A model generated the notes under the pieces. That model was given only the letters and a program-made list of their open reading frames with translations, searched no databases and was not told where the DNA came from. A DNA stretch of 64,000 nt, from NCBI GenBank assembly GCA_003255065.1, contig QAOA01006734.1, positions 399,759 to 463,758 of the forward strand, given 5' to 3'. The first letter of the stretch is position 1; each line of letters opens with the position of its first letter. Source of the stretch: Cercis canadensis. Lineage: Eukaryota; Streptophyta; Magnoliopsida; Fabales; Fabaceae. A program made the position numbers and the translations under genes. This document shows, one piece after another, positions 47,054 through 60,300 of the stretch.

Positions 47054-50000
47054 ATGGCTTCCACAAGTGTGCCATGCTCCTCCCTCGTGGCTTTCTTAAT
47101 TGTGCTCGTCTTGGCTGTCACCGGCGAGGCACGCGACCCATTTGCCTGTGACCCCAAAGATGGCAACAACAAGAACTTGCCGTTTTGCCGTGTTTCCCTG
47201 CCGATAGCGGAGAGAGTGAAGGACCTGATTGGGAGGTTGACACTGCAAGAGAAGGTTGGCTTGCTGGTGGACAATGCAGCGCCGGTTCCACGCCTTGGGA
47301 TCAAAGGCTATGAATGGTGGTCTGAAGCACTTCATGGGGTTTCCAATGTGGGCCCTGGAACTAAGTTTGCTGGCCCATTCCCTGCCGCTACTAGCTTCCC
47401 TCAGGTCATTACCACCGCTGCTTCTTTCAACGCATCCTTGTGGGAGGCAATCGGGCGGGTAAGATCTTTTGCAATATCAAATATATTACTAACTTTCAAA
47501 TTGGGGCCACTTTTTCTTGGCTTTTCCACTTAAGCTCTACCAGTAGGACGAATCTTTAGCAAATCAATGGCTCTAATTTTATTTTTTTTGCTTTTTTAAT
47601 CTAATTATAAAATGATTTAATTGAATTGCTCAGGTTCAATAATAACAAAATGTAATTGTCACCGAAATTAACAACCTAATTTTCGTCTCTATCAGAAATG
47701 ACATTTTGCTTGTAAATTACAAAAGAAATCGGTAATCAATAATACTAAAGACTTTTTCCTTTTCTTGATAACCAATTAATGAATTGCCATGTTCAACTAA
47801 ATTCATCATTGGATTAGTTCTCAACTTCCATATCGATATCTGTGCGTCCTTTGCCCAAGCAACTTGCACATTATGGCAGGGACAAACACATTACGAAGTT
47901 TGTGATGTTTTACAAGTGTGTACGATAAATGAAATACGCTAACATGCGCGGGTGATCCCAGGTTGTGTCTGACGAAGCAAGAGCAATGTACAACGGAGGA
48001 ACGGCTGGGCTCACGTATTGGAGCCCAAATGTGAACATTTTCAGGGACCCAAGGTGGGGACGTGGACAGGAAACTCCCGGTGAAGACCCCGTCTTAGCCG
48101 GTAGATATGCTGCGAATTACGTGAAGGGACTACAGGGAACGGACAGTAACCGGTTGAAGGTGGCCGCTTGTTGCAAGCACTTTACGGCTTACGACCTGGA
48201 TAATTGGAACGGGGTTGATCGGTTTCACTTCAACGCACAGGTAAGGTTAACTTATTTGATTATGGTGCCGCAGGCAATGCACGTGACTATGATTATTGGT
48301 TTGTGATAGGTGATTTATTTGATGACTGATGCATATCACAGATATATAAACGCAAGAAAATCTTATTCAGCAATTGGATAGGATAGGACTTTAATTAGAG
48401 GGACGCGGACTTTTGTTGGAAATTTGTGGTATAGGAACTTGGGAATCTTCTAAATGGGGACCATTCATAAATCATACACCATGCTTCTTGTTCTTGATAA
48501 TATATTATCCATTGCTTATACCGCTACTTTTGGTACGCCGCATTCTCCATTTTGGCACTTTTGGTAGTCCAAAAGATTTGTAGAATCTGTGCACTGTGGG
48601 TGCTTTATTTCCTTTGAAGATATATACCTGATAAGCAGTGACTCGGATGATTTGACGTCACAAAATTCTCATTTGAAAACCTGCAAGTTGGATATAGATT
48701 GTAATTTGTGATTGATCTTTATTCGTTTTATAGAAAGAATTAAAGGCAACATTTCTAGTTTATTACTGTATTGTAGTTAAAAAAAAAAAACTCATTACAT
48801 ATATATATTTACACATACGAACATAAATTTTCCAGGATTATAGGACAAAAGATTTAATTAATATATGAGAGAAAGAAAGATGGGTAGAACGAGGTTTGCA
48901 GGCTGTAAATTCTAATTATTCTAGTTTCCTTTATTCAACAATATTCTTTGCTTGTGTTCCACCTGGTAATTCTATATTATTTATCATCTTATCGTTTCTT
49001 TAGTTAACTACTTTCCACGGCCTAATCCAAACAGGGAAGATGAGGCCCACATATATATTATTTTGAGTAGAAGGTGAGTTTGAGTTGAGGTTGATAATGA
49101 TGATGCGCAGGTTAGCAAGCAGGACGTAGAGGATACATTCGATGTGCCATTCAGGATGTGTGTGAAGGAAGGCAAAGTGGCGAGTGTGATGTGTTCTTAC
49201 AATCAAGTAAATGGTGTCCCTACTTGTGCGGACCCCAAACTCCTGAAGAAAACAGTACGTGGTCAGTGGCGTCTTGATGGGTAAGCTAACTACTCTTTGT
49301 GAAGGAATCATCTCAATCGTTGCATTTTGCGGCTGAGATGCAACAAACTAATTTAATCAGGGAACCTTTTAATAAAGTAAAGTTAATGATGTTTTACTTT
49401 GTCGTTGTGGTATAGGTACATTGTATCAGACTGTGATTCTGTTGGGGTGTTTTACAGCAGCCAACATTATACATCAACGCCAGAAGAAGCAGCTGCCGAT
49501 GCCATTAAAGCAGGCTAGTTACTGACACTGTCACCCAATTAATAATTCCATATTTTCTTTAATTTAAACTAAAAGAAAGAGAAATGTTGAACATTTTGAC
49601 AGGTTTGGATTTGGACTGTGGGTCTTTCCTGGGATTGCACACGCAGGATGCAGTTAAAAGAGGGTTGCTAACAGAAGCTGATGTGAATGGTGCTTTGGTG
49701 AATACACTGAGTGTGCAAATGAGACTAGGGATGTTCGATGGGTCTGAGCCTTATGGCAATCTGGGACCAAGAGACGTGTGCAGCCCTGCTCACCAAGAGC
49801 TGGCCCTTGAAGCTGCCAGACAAGGAATTGTACTCCTTAAGAACACTGGCCCTTCTTTGCCCCTCTCCCCACGCCGTCACCATACTGTTGCTGTCATTGG
49901 GCCTAATTCTAACGTCACCGTTACCATGATCGGCAACTATGCTGGTAAGCCCAGTTTACTAATTAAGCTTAGAAAGGCCCATGATTTTACTGGCCTAACC

Positions 50001-51124
50001 CCTTACACAATAAAAATTCTTGCTGCCAGGTGTTGCTTGTGGATACACCAGTCCTCTACAAGGAATAGAGAGATATGCTAAGACACTTCACCAACTTGGG
50101 TGTGTGGATGTGGGTTGCAAGGATGACAAACAATTCCAAGCAGCCATTGATGCAGCCCGTCAAGCAGATGCAACGGTTCTTTTGATGGGCCTGGACCAGT
50201 CCATTGAGGCCGAAACCATGGACAGGGCTGGTCTCCTTCTTCCTGGGCGTCAACAAGACCTTGTGTCCAAGGTGGCAGCTGCCTCTAAGGGACCCACCAT
50301 ATTGGTCTTGATGTCTGGTGGGCCTGTCGACGTAACTTTTGCAAAGAATGATCCACGTGTTAAGGGCATCTTATGGGCTGGTTATCCGGGCCAAGCTGGT
50401 GGCGCTGCCATTGCTGATATCCTGTTCGGAGCCGCCAACCCAGGTTTGTCTCAATAATAACTTATTCCAATAACAACTCAGCCCATATTTTACATTTTTG
50501 TTTTAATGTGTTTCAGGGGGCAAGCTGCCAATGACATGGTACCCACAAGAGTACCTTACAAACTTGCCAATGACAAATATGGCAATGAGACCAAGCTCCT
50601 CAGGGTACCCAGGAAGAACGTATAGATTTTACCACGGTCCAGTTGTGTACCCATTTGGGCACGGATTGAGCTATACCCATTTCGTTCACACATTAGCAAG
50701 TGCGCCAACAGTGGTGTCAGTTCCCTTGGATGGCCACCGCAAAGGCAATAGCAGTAACAATATTTCAAACAAGGCAATTAGAGTGACACATGCCAGATGT
50801 GGGAAGCTCTCCATAAGCCTCCACGTGGACGTTAAAAATGTGGGGTCCAAGGACGGCACTCACACATTGTTAGTGTTCTCGGCACCACCTGCTGGCGGCG
50901 GTCATTGGGCACCGCATAAGCAACTGGTAGCATTTGAGAAAGTGCATGTCACCGCCAAGTCTCAGCAGCGAGTCCAAGTCAATATTCATGTGTGCAAGTT
51001 CCTAAGTGTTGTGGACAAATCTGGAATTCGAAGAATTCCAATGGGCCAACACAGTATTCACATTGGTGATGTCAAGCACTCCGTATCACTTCAAGCACTA
51101 ACACTTGGGATTATCAAATCTTAA
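47054..51124 (+). CDS. BXL1: BXL1-like beta-D-xylosidase / alpha-L-arabinofuranosidase (GH3)
   Basis: Secreted cell-wall glycosidase that trims arabinose and xylose from pectin and xylan side chains; Arabidopsis BXL1 is needed for normal seed mucilage and vessel walls. Seven exons: 47054-47458, 47962-48240, 49111-49280, 49416-49513, 49603-49944, 50030-50443, 50517-51124, giving 771 aa (Arabidopsis BXL1 about 774). Visible parts: signal peptide about residues 1-26; mature start near RDPFACD; GH3 N-domain with [26 protein letters not shown] and [13 protein letters not shown]; the YIVSDCDS motif with likely nucleophile Asp290; GH3 C-domain from about residue 370; fibronectin-III-like C-terminus. 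Intron 4 starts with GC, not GT (CAG/GCTAGT); the joined codon gives [10 protein letters not shown], as the family requires. Substrate preference cannot be read from sequence. Confidence 0.93.
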
Positions 51125-51899
51125 TACATTTTTTGTTTGGTTTGGGGCAAAGTCGGGAATATCCATGTGCCATTTCACTTGATGGCATTTATGAATGGAT
51201 GTCCTTGCCTTTTGCTGCAAATTTCTATACATATCTGCAGATACACTACATTTACAGGATTAAGTAGTTCAGAATAGTATGCTAGCATGATTTGAAGCTT
51301 CAACTACTGCAAAAGGTTTGGGCTCGAAGGAACTGTCAATTCAAAGTTCAAAGCTGCAAGCTGTTGATGTGGCTTCCAAGACAGGACATGTTCGATTGAC
51401 TGATTTATCAATGACAGTCAAACAAAATAACACCTTTGATTGCAATTTTAGTCAGAGAAGAGATTGAGGAAATGTACTCTCCTCTTCTCCTTATCCCTTG
51501 TTCTGCTCAATTTGTTCGAATCCTTTCCTCTGTAATATCAATTGGATGTTGGGATTCTTGATTGTGATTGCAATCCCTTTCTTTGTTATATTCTTTTCTC
51601 AAGATTGGTAATAAGAACATGATTTTATATCCATGAACATGGGACATGATGTCTAGATGATCTCTTAACGATATGTCAGCTCAATCCTGTCACTGTAGTC
51701 TGGGCCGACTACATGATGGCCTGTGGTGTTAATTCTCCAATAGTTATCATGTTTTTCAGTTTTTGTTTTTCTGATAAACTTTCCATTGTCCAAAGCCAAA
51801 ACGGGATTCATACAAGTGTGAAGCGTGCCCAATGCCTGGGACTATCATCTATTTCCTCAACACCAGTGAGACTCACCCCCTTTTTCCTGTTTCATTTAT
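51125..51899. other. 3' flank of BXL1-like gene
   Basis: Likely 3' UTR followed by unremarkable AT-rich DNA. The ORF 51713-51910 is not supported. Confidence 0.4.
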
Positions 51900-51908
51900 T
51901 TAATTTTT

Positions 51909-52166
51909 GAGTAAAATCTTTTTTTTAGTCCTTGAAAAATGCAACAATTGACAAATTCGTCTTCTAAAAATTTTTGATAATAAATTGGTCATTAAATTAT
52001 TATTCCGTCGAACAAATTAATCATTCGGTAGAGTCCCGTTAGTGACATTTAAGGACTAATCTGTCCAATAGAATAATAATTCAAGAATTAATTTGTCATA
52101 AAAAATGTTTGAAAGATAAATTTATTAGTGGCTACATTTTTCAAGAACTAAAAAAAAATTTTACTC
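51909..52166. mobile_element. 258-bp fold-back MITE with 9-bp target duplication
   Basis: The two halves are reverse complements almost end to end. The left arm starts GAGTAAAATCTTTTTTTTAG and the right arm ends AAAAATTTTACTC, with TTGAAAAATG / CATTTTTCAA and GAATTATTATT-type blocks within. TTAATTTTT flanks it on both sides (51900-51908 and 52167-52175), a perfect 9-bp target-site duplication as made by Mutator-like transposases. No ORF. Confidence 0.88.
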
Positions 52167-55100
52167 TTAATTTTTTCACCGCCAAACAGAATTTCTTACC
52201 AAAGGAATGTATTCATAAATTTATTTTTATTTTCTATTTGCCTTTAGGTGAGTAGCAAAAACTTGCTTTTGAATTAGGTTTCTTTTATTGAGGAAAAAAA
52301 AAACAAGTTTGTTGTCATGAGATTCAACTCAAGAATTACCCGAAAGGAAGCAAGAAGCTTTGACTTCCGGCGGTTTTGATGATGCACACCGCAATTTGGT
52401 CAAACCCAACGGGACCATTCACAGAATTATTTAGCCGATCATATAGATGCATTGTTTTGTCATTTATCTCCTTTCAAATATACCTATATCTTGTGCAATC
52501 ATATAGGAGCATGCTATTTGCACATTCCCTCTCTTATGTGACTTTAATTCTCCATTCAAGTTCGATTCCAATGAATAATTAGTGTTTATAACGTTTTTTT
52601 TCAAAAAAAAAAAAAATTAGTCAAGTTTGAGCTCTTATCGAATTCCAAACTAATACTAATTATTGAGTTCGAACTTAGTTTGTTTAGGTTTGTCATTATT
52701 TTGAGTTTGATTTGAGCCTATCCAATAATAGTATTTATAGAATTATCACTTTAAGTGACTTTATTTACTATCTAAAGTAATAATGATTATATATATAAAC
52801 AATCCTATGCCAATTATCACGCTCGTTTTCGTTTTCAAACTGTGCATATATGGAGTATAGTATATTGATTTGATTACTTGTTTTTCCAAATCGGGAAACA
52901 AGAGAGCGCCGGCGGTACTTGGGCTTCGTACAAAGGTGAGCGTCCTTTTCTTTTCGATGTTATTTCATTTTCATTCTGATTTCTGGATGATGATGATCCA
53001 TGAATTGAACACGATCATGATTCATATGGTAATGGCATGTGCATCACCATTAATAAATAATAATGGTCCAACTCATGACTCTGAAGCTGGCATGTGCCGG
53101 GCCAACAAAAACACAGCCACAGAATACAGAAAATAAAAATAAAGAAAAAGAGATGAGAGGTTTCCGCCGAGAAGGGGAAATGGTCCTGACATTGACATGC
53201 ATGATATATCAACAACAATGGCCTATTCATTCTGAAAAATATGCCATATGATATCACCAATCTCATACTTCTCAGTTCATCACTCCGCTACTCTTTCACA
53301 TGGCAGTCTACTATAGGATATAATTGTAAAAATTGAATTAAACAAATTAAAAAAAAAAAATTCAGGAAAAAATAGCTTATAGAAACTTTCTAGTCTTATT
53401 ACTGCTGATTAAAGTATCTTACTTAAGCAAACCATGGGAAACACACACTAGTGCTTTTTTAGCAAAATATTCTCTTGTGAACCAGAGTTGAAAAGTGCAT
53501 GAATCATGAGCGAGAATGTTTACTTAAACACATACATTTAGCATTGGAACAAACACATACACATGTTCTAAAATGGATGCTTGACTTTCAATTCAAGTTT
53601 CTCTTTTTAACATCCCTACTTCAAGCTCAGTATCAGTAGTGGTGGATGGCTCTAAAAGGGGGTTTGAGGGAATATCTTTACCGTAAACAAAAGGAATAAG
53701 CAGAGCATAGAGGAAGCAAACTACGTGAAAAGAACTTATCTTTTCCCTGCCTACAATTATTCAAAGAGAAAGAAAACCGTTACCTAAGGCTGACTTGATG
53801 GGGTGGGCTCGAAAATAAAGAAAAAAATTCTAAGCGCAAAAAGCTTTGAGTACAGCCCATGAGGCATCACACACACTCTGAATCTTCACGCCTACTTTTC
53901 CACTCCTTGTTTCCAATTATTGGGAGACTCCACTTCACTGCTTCCTCTATTTGTTCGCTTTTGATTATACTTGAGTACCAATCTGGAAAACTGTAGCAAG
54001 CCAAAAACAAGTAAAAAGGAAGAAACCAACCTGGGATTTGTGTATAATTATAATAAGCAGGCCGCAAGTTCAGTCAAAATTTACCCCCAAAATCTGGATT
54101 TATATTTGAAATTCCCATATAGACTAGCATTAGCTAGCATGTGGTTAATTGTTAATCTATATATAGTACGATAGCTTCTAATTATTGATTAAAAATGATT
54201 ATGAATCAAGCGGCATTTTCTGTCTTTGGTAAGTGAAAATGAACACATAGGGTTAGAGATTTTAGCGTGGTCCACAATGTTGAATTTTTCTGAATTGGGA
54301 AGAGAGCTGAATATGAATTAGAGGTGAAGAGGCATAGAATTGTCAATGGGTCAGAAAAAATGAGTTGACTCAGGGCACTGGGCCGGCCTGCCATCAATTT
54401 GACTTTGGGTATTAGCATTCAGCAGATTTTTGAATTCCTATCATGTAGTTGAAGGGTGCACCTTTTAGCTCCAATTAATGATCTATGTGGCATGTAGTTA
54501 GATTTAGCTTTCAGTGTGGTTGAGAGCATCTTCCAGAAAAATAGCTCATCTGCTTCGCCATTTCTTTTTCTTTTTTAAAGAATTAATGTATATATGCTTG
54601 ATGACTGGGAAACCAATAGCAGTGAGTGAGGAACCTTAGTATGATGGAATCATGTCATCCTTCTCTAGGAGCAATCTGCATGTCACTTTTTTGCAACCAT
54701 CTCTTTCAACCATTTTATTCTATTCCCACCATAAAAATTAGCTGTATTTTTTTTTTATTATTAATTTGTAACTACCAACTTCTTGTTGAAATTAAGTTTG
54801 AAACATTAGCTGCCACATATTTTATGATTTATTTCATTACACCTTAAAAGAACTACTGTGTCCTATATATTAAATTCAGCTATTTGAACTGACTGAACTG
54901 GACAACTTAACGATTTCATTAATGAATTATACAGAAACTAAGTAATTGATTAATTTTTGTGTAATTTTTCTGATTCCTCCTTCGAATAATTGGCCAACGT
55001 GTCAAACATCAAGCTCTAGAATATTATTATTGGCGCGCGGCTGCTATATTTTGGTTTCGGATCACGTTATTTTTCTTAATCAAACAGCTATAGTTTTCAA

Positions 55101-55593
55101 ATTGGTTAATAGAATGAGTTAGGCAACATATATATATAGGACATAAATTATGGCTTAAAAAATCTAAAGTAATGACAATGCCTGTTAAATTAGATGATTT
55201 TAAAACACGATGGTGTTTCTTCAAAATTTGAATTTGAAGTTGCCCAACTATGGCTGCATTATTGGACAAAAAAAAAAAAACTTTTGAGCTAAACTCCAGA
55301 GTGAGGAGATTAAGCTGGCGTTGTTGGGCATTTGAGGGTAAGAAGAGGAGCAAGGCAATATTAGTTAGGTTGCAAAGGCAAAGGTTCACATGGGTCACCA
55401 TCTCCACGTGAAATCCTATCCACAAGACACGTGCAACCCAGAGAGGTTCCCTGAGCATTTGCAGAGAAGCTTTGAGGAGCTAACCTAGATTGGGTAAAAT
55501 TAACATAATTGGCAAATGGGTGAGGATCATGAGTTTAACCCAACTTCTATATATTCAACATTCAATTATTCATCGTTCATAGTGACTCACCAC

Positions 55594-55616
55594 TGTATTG
55601 TATTGTATTGTATTGT
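55594..55616 (+). repeat. (TATTG)n microsatellite
   Basis: Four to five uninterrupted pentamer units. Confidence 0.9.
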
Positions 55617-55681
55617 GCCGCCAAGGGAAAGAGAGCATATGTAGACGTGCATCGTGCATATAGTAAAAACCTTATCCAAGA

Positions 55682-55706
55682 GCAGTTGCAGTTGCAGTTG
55701 CAGTTG
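55682..55706 (+). repeat. (GCAGTT)4 microsatellite
   Basis: Four hexamer units in a row. Confidence 0.9.
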
Positions 55707-57117
55707 TTTTCGTAAGGGAATCTTTAGGGCTTTGCGTCACACTTTGCCTCCTTATATACAAACATGTCTTTGAGAATGGAAGCGATTCCTATGTACCCAC
55801 AATTTTTAATCACCAATTCATTGTTTAATGAATCACTCTACAATTAATACTAAGATTGATTATGTGTAAAGGATCTTATTGTATAAGGAATGGCCACCCT
55901 GGCAAAGTGGGTGCTTTACGAGTATCCTAAGCCTCCCTAGCTACAGAGAAGCCTTTCATTATAACAACCAATATTCTGGAATATGAATAAGTTTCAGTTA
56001 TATTGGGCCGTTGTTCTGCTATTCTGCCAATAATTAAGTAGTTCAGGTTCATGCTATTTTCCTTGTTAGAATTTCAAATAAAGCTGTCTTCATTATTTGA
56101 GAAATTAATGGGGTTTTTATATACATGCCCTTATAATGAGAGACCTTCTTAAACTTCTGATGCCCAGCTAGGTATATACTGTAACCACATATAATAGCAT
56201 TAATCACAGAATGGTCCCCCTGTATATAATGAAGTTATGAACAATAAACTTTCCATATATTGATAATAAATATGGAAAAATGAAACTGATAAGTTTAGCT
56301 ATCTAATTAAAAATAGGAAAAAGGAGATGGGGAAATTATCTCTATTATTCTTCCAATGCCAGTTCCCACTCCCCATGTTTGCTGGAACCCAGCAATCATT
56401 TAGTATATGAACACTGATTAACATGGTGGGTCATTGTTCGCTTTAACTCAACCAAACTTACAAGCTAGCTAGTGTACTCGTACGTATAAAATGTGTTTGA
56501 AAAAGAAAATAAATTGAAGAATGATAACGATAGAAAGAAGATTCAAAAACGAATTGATACATAGCTAGGTATTCGGACAGTTGCATGAGAAGGGTTATCG
56601 ACCTTACATGTGGATAAATAATAATTGGCAATAATATAGGAGGAGAATGACAACGAAATAAGGGTAGCTCGAAAAGTAAAGGAGGAATAAATAAATAAAA
56701 GGACCAATTGTGATTGCAACCATTAAGCAGTGTCCAAGTTTAAGGATAACAATAGTAGTGAAACTAGTCATTTCACTTGCATAAGGGAGAGACACAGCAT
56801 GTGTTATTTACAGAACTAAAATGGGTTATTTAATTTGATAATATTATTTGAAAGTTGTACTTTGAATTGATGACCCCATTTTTATAGAAACAAACAAACA
56901 AACATAGACTTGAGAAGAGACCCACCTAGAAATTACAATACAGAATATGTGGCTCTTAATTATAATTAATGTCTCCCACTGTGGACTCTCCCAAAGGGAA
57001 AGAGGGGGAAACTAGTTATTGATGATAAAGGAGATATAAAGGAAAGGTTGATTCACAAACAAAGAAGAAACGTATATGGGCATGGAGCACACAAAATTGT
57101 TGAGGGGAGAGGGGGTG

Positions 57118-57342
57118 TCACATAAATAAAACCAAGTGGTAGTGGACCCTGCTTCCTCTATTGATGATTTCAACCAATAAAACGGGCTTGTCTCCATCAA
57201 AATTAAGGACCCACTTTCTTACAGCTGGATACCTTAGCTGTTCCAGCGTAGCATCCTTGTGCTTATGTGTGCGGATGAAACCAACCCTTGTGGACCATGC
57301 AAGCCTCTCTCTAATGGTCCCAAACTGTGGGAACAACAACAA
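57118..57342 (-). other. Coding-like orphan exon or gene fragment
   Basis: A minus-strand open frame of about 70 codons reads FGTIRERLAWSTRVGFIRTH and later AVRKWVLNFDGDKPVLLVEI. Its codon use looks coding-like and it is GC-richer than its flanks. An acceptor-like CCCACAG sits just before the Phe codon and the frame ends at TGA. I do not recognise the family. It could be a terminal exon of an unseen gene, a gene fragment, or chance. Confidence 0.3.
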
Positions 57343-60300
57343 CAGAAATATATGTAATTTAAGTCTCTAGGAGACTGCTACTGCTAAGGGCAACCCAAAG
57401 ACTTTTAAAAAAAAAAAAAAAAAAGAAATGAAAGTGGGGTATTTATATTTTTCATCATTCTGTTTTCGTGAATACTGCTTATTCTGTGGTTTAATTTGTA
57501 TCCTAACCCAAATGTGCTAGTATTTTACGTAAGAGGAACATGGTTTGTTTCTTAATTGAAGATGTCAACCTTAAGTTATTATTAACTATTTTTGTTTATG
57601 GGCCCAAATCAGAAAATTGCCGTCCTTCTGCAAACCGGGTTTGGGACTCTCGGGTTTTATAAATTTAAAAAATGTTAACAAGAGAACATTCTTGAGTTTA
57701 ATGTCTTACCATATGATTTTTAAGCTCACTTTATTTATCTAAATTAATTTGACATGCTGCTCAAACTTATTTATTTAATTTACAACTTGAGTTATATCAA
57801 ACCTAAGTAGTTAACAAATGGTTGGCAAGTTTGACTTTCAGTCAAGTACTGCCCCGGAAGAAACTAATGGGATGATTTTATAGCCAATAAGTTGATTCCA
57901 ATAACTCTCAAATACATTGGATCTCATTTTTTTTCATTCTCTTATGGGTTTACTTTGTTTCTTTAGTCTTACAATTAATAATAATAAAAAAATCTAATAA
58001 TCCATGCTTAATTATAATTCTGTCAAAATCTTCCGCTGCTTCTGCCGAATGCAGAAAAGAAAGCAGAGTCGGCAGATGAGACATCAATTTTTAGATTGAA
58101 CGACAGTTTTAAGTTGGTGATAATTAATAGCAAGGCAGCAATTCCAGAGTGTTTCAGAAAAAGAAAATAGAAAAAAACAGAAGCTTGGTAGAGCATGCCT
58201 TGTCCATGGGTCCAAATTGTCCAGAGCTTGTAAGAACTAGTACAAACAACAAATTAAGTCCTAGTTAAATTCCCCATCTTTTTTCTGTTTTTCGATTCAA
58301 CCAAATTTAACTTTGAAACAAACAAATAGTATTCTATAGAGTACATAGCCAACTAAAATAAGTACATCCTAGTAACTATCCAATTTCTCCAAGGAATAAC
58401 TCTGGGAAAAGGACGCTAGTTTCCTTTCTTTTTTGTTGTTGTTGTTGTTGGTGAGCACACTAGTTTCATTCTTATCGCAAATGAGGCAGAAATTACAATT
58501 CTACTATTACTATTACTTTTACTATTCTACTAAAGTTACAAATAAAAGGACCATACAAATTCAATACAGCTATAATATCAAACCTCCTTTATTAAGAAAA
58601 ACAAACGACGAGAGGAAAAGAAAACAAAATTGAATTTGGACATGACAGTTTTGATACATTATCGGATGAGAAAGCATCCAAATGCCATGTGTCATAGTTT
58701 TTTGATATTAATAGTTTTTTTTTTGGTTTTTTATAGTCTTTATGTGAGACTAATTTTTTTTTAAGTTTCGATATATCTTGATCATTAATGTTTTTAATGA
58801 AATTTGAACTCCTAATATTATTTTAAAATTTATCTTATAGAAAGTTCAATTTATCAAATGAGACACATGGTATTAATAGCTTTAAAGGAGGGTTTTAGAG
58901 TTTTTTTTGAAGACATTTTTGTTGATTCTGAAAATATAATAACTATGTGAATAATTTTCAATTAAATTCATGAAACATTAGAGTAATTTTCTTTATGAAT
59001 TATTAGGTATAAATCTCGCAAAACTGAAAACCCAAATAAAAGGATGTTTAAGAGTAATTTAGCTTACAAATATCATTAGATACCAAGAGAAGTGGCATTT
59101 GAATTTTTTATTTACTTTTCAACAATGTATTCACGTGATTCACTTGTTTGAACTTATATCCTTTCAATTTCACTCTTTTAGCAATAAAAAATGATTTAAC
59201 CAATTGGTCAAGTGATCAATTCATCTCTTTTTCAATGTGCCCATGTTTTGCAATGGAACAACTTGTTAGTCAAAAGAAAATCTTGTTCTATATGAGCAAA
59301 ACTACCAACATTTTCGAAAGTTGTAAGGGAGATTGGGCAAGGAGTTAAATAGCTAAATCCAGTAAAACAGTAGTGTGCATAAAGTTATTCAGCATTAATA
59401 AAGAGTTTACCAATTTTATTATTAATATTAATTTTCGTTCTCTTTTCTTGCCTAAAAGTCACATGCTTTATAGGAATAGTCAATTTTATTTTGGATTATT
59501 AGTAGTCAGAGTCATATGCTTGAACATGATTAAAGAAATTCCAGTACAAGTTTTTTTTTTTGTTTAAAGAAAGGAAGCCATATATTTTGAAGGCATTAAA
59601 ACTGGTCCTAGTTTTTTGTTGTTGTTTGGCTGAAAACTGTTCCTAGGTTTGTACATTGCTGAAATCATTGATCATATAATAATTACTATAATAGCATATG
59701 CTATCCTTACAATAATAGTTGTTGTACTAGTGCGGAAAAACAAAAACAAAAACTAAAGCCTATCTGGATATGTGGGAGCCAGCGTCCAGGAATGCCACGT
59801 GGAGACAGGGTAGCCTGAAAATGATGACATGGCAATGGAAGAGAGTGTAGGAGCATTTATAATGGGATTGTGGGGGCAAGGGGAAAGGGAAGTTAGAGAG
59901 CCTTTAGGTGGTGTTTGGTAGCATCTAAGTTTTGAAAATTCCTAGGAAAGTAGATAAAATAAAAGTTTCCCATGTTTGATACAAGAATTAAAAATTTATT
60001 CTCAGGAATCAAGGATACCCGAGAATACAAATTTACACATGAAACTTAAAATTTTCATTCCCACCTTCATAGGTGGGAAAGTCATATTCCGGAGGGAATG
60101 GGCATATTTTGTATTGTAAAATTACTCAATTGCCCAATTTTGACTTGTAAAATTGAGTCGTAAGAAGAAGATTCACGCAAACCCTTCGCTTCTCCTTGTG
60201 TCGGCTGTGTTCTCCCTTCTGTAGCTGCATCTCCATTGANTCCTGTGCCTTACGAGAGAAGAGTCGCTTTCTCACCCCCTATAAATATGCTCCTTCTTTT

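Larger units (their letters stand above)
52176..57100. other. Gene-poor intergenic region
   Basis: No gene recognised. It contains microsatellites at 55594-55616 (TATTG units) and 55682-55706 (GCAGTT units). Short ORFs such as 52870-53136 and 55027-55458 show no domain. Confidence 0.5.

Noticed and set aside
55027-55458. 143-codon minus-strand ORF
   Set aside because: Long by chance in the set, but residues look random and no motif or promoter supports it.
59910-60110. GGTGTTTGGTAGC start, typical of some plant MITE ends
   Set aside because: No matching inverted end or target duplication could be found downstream.
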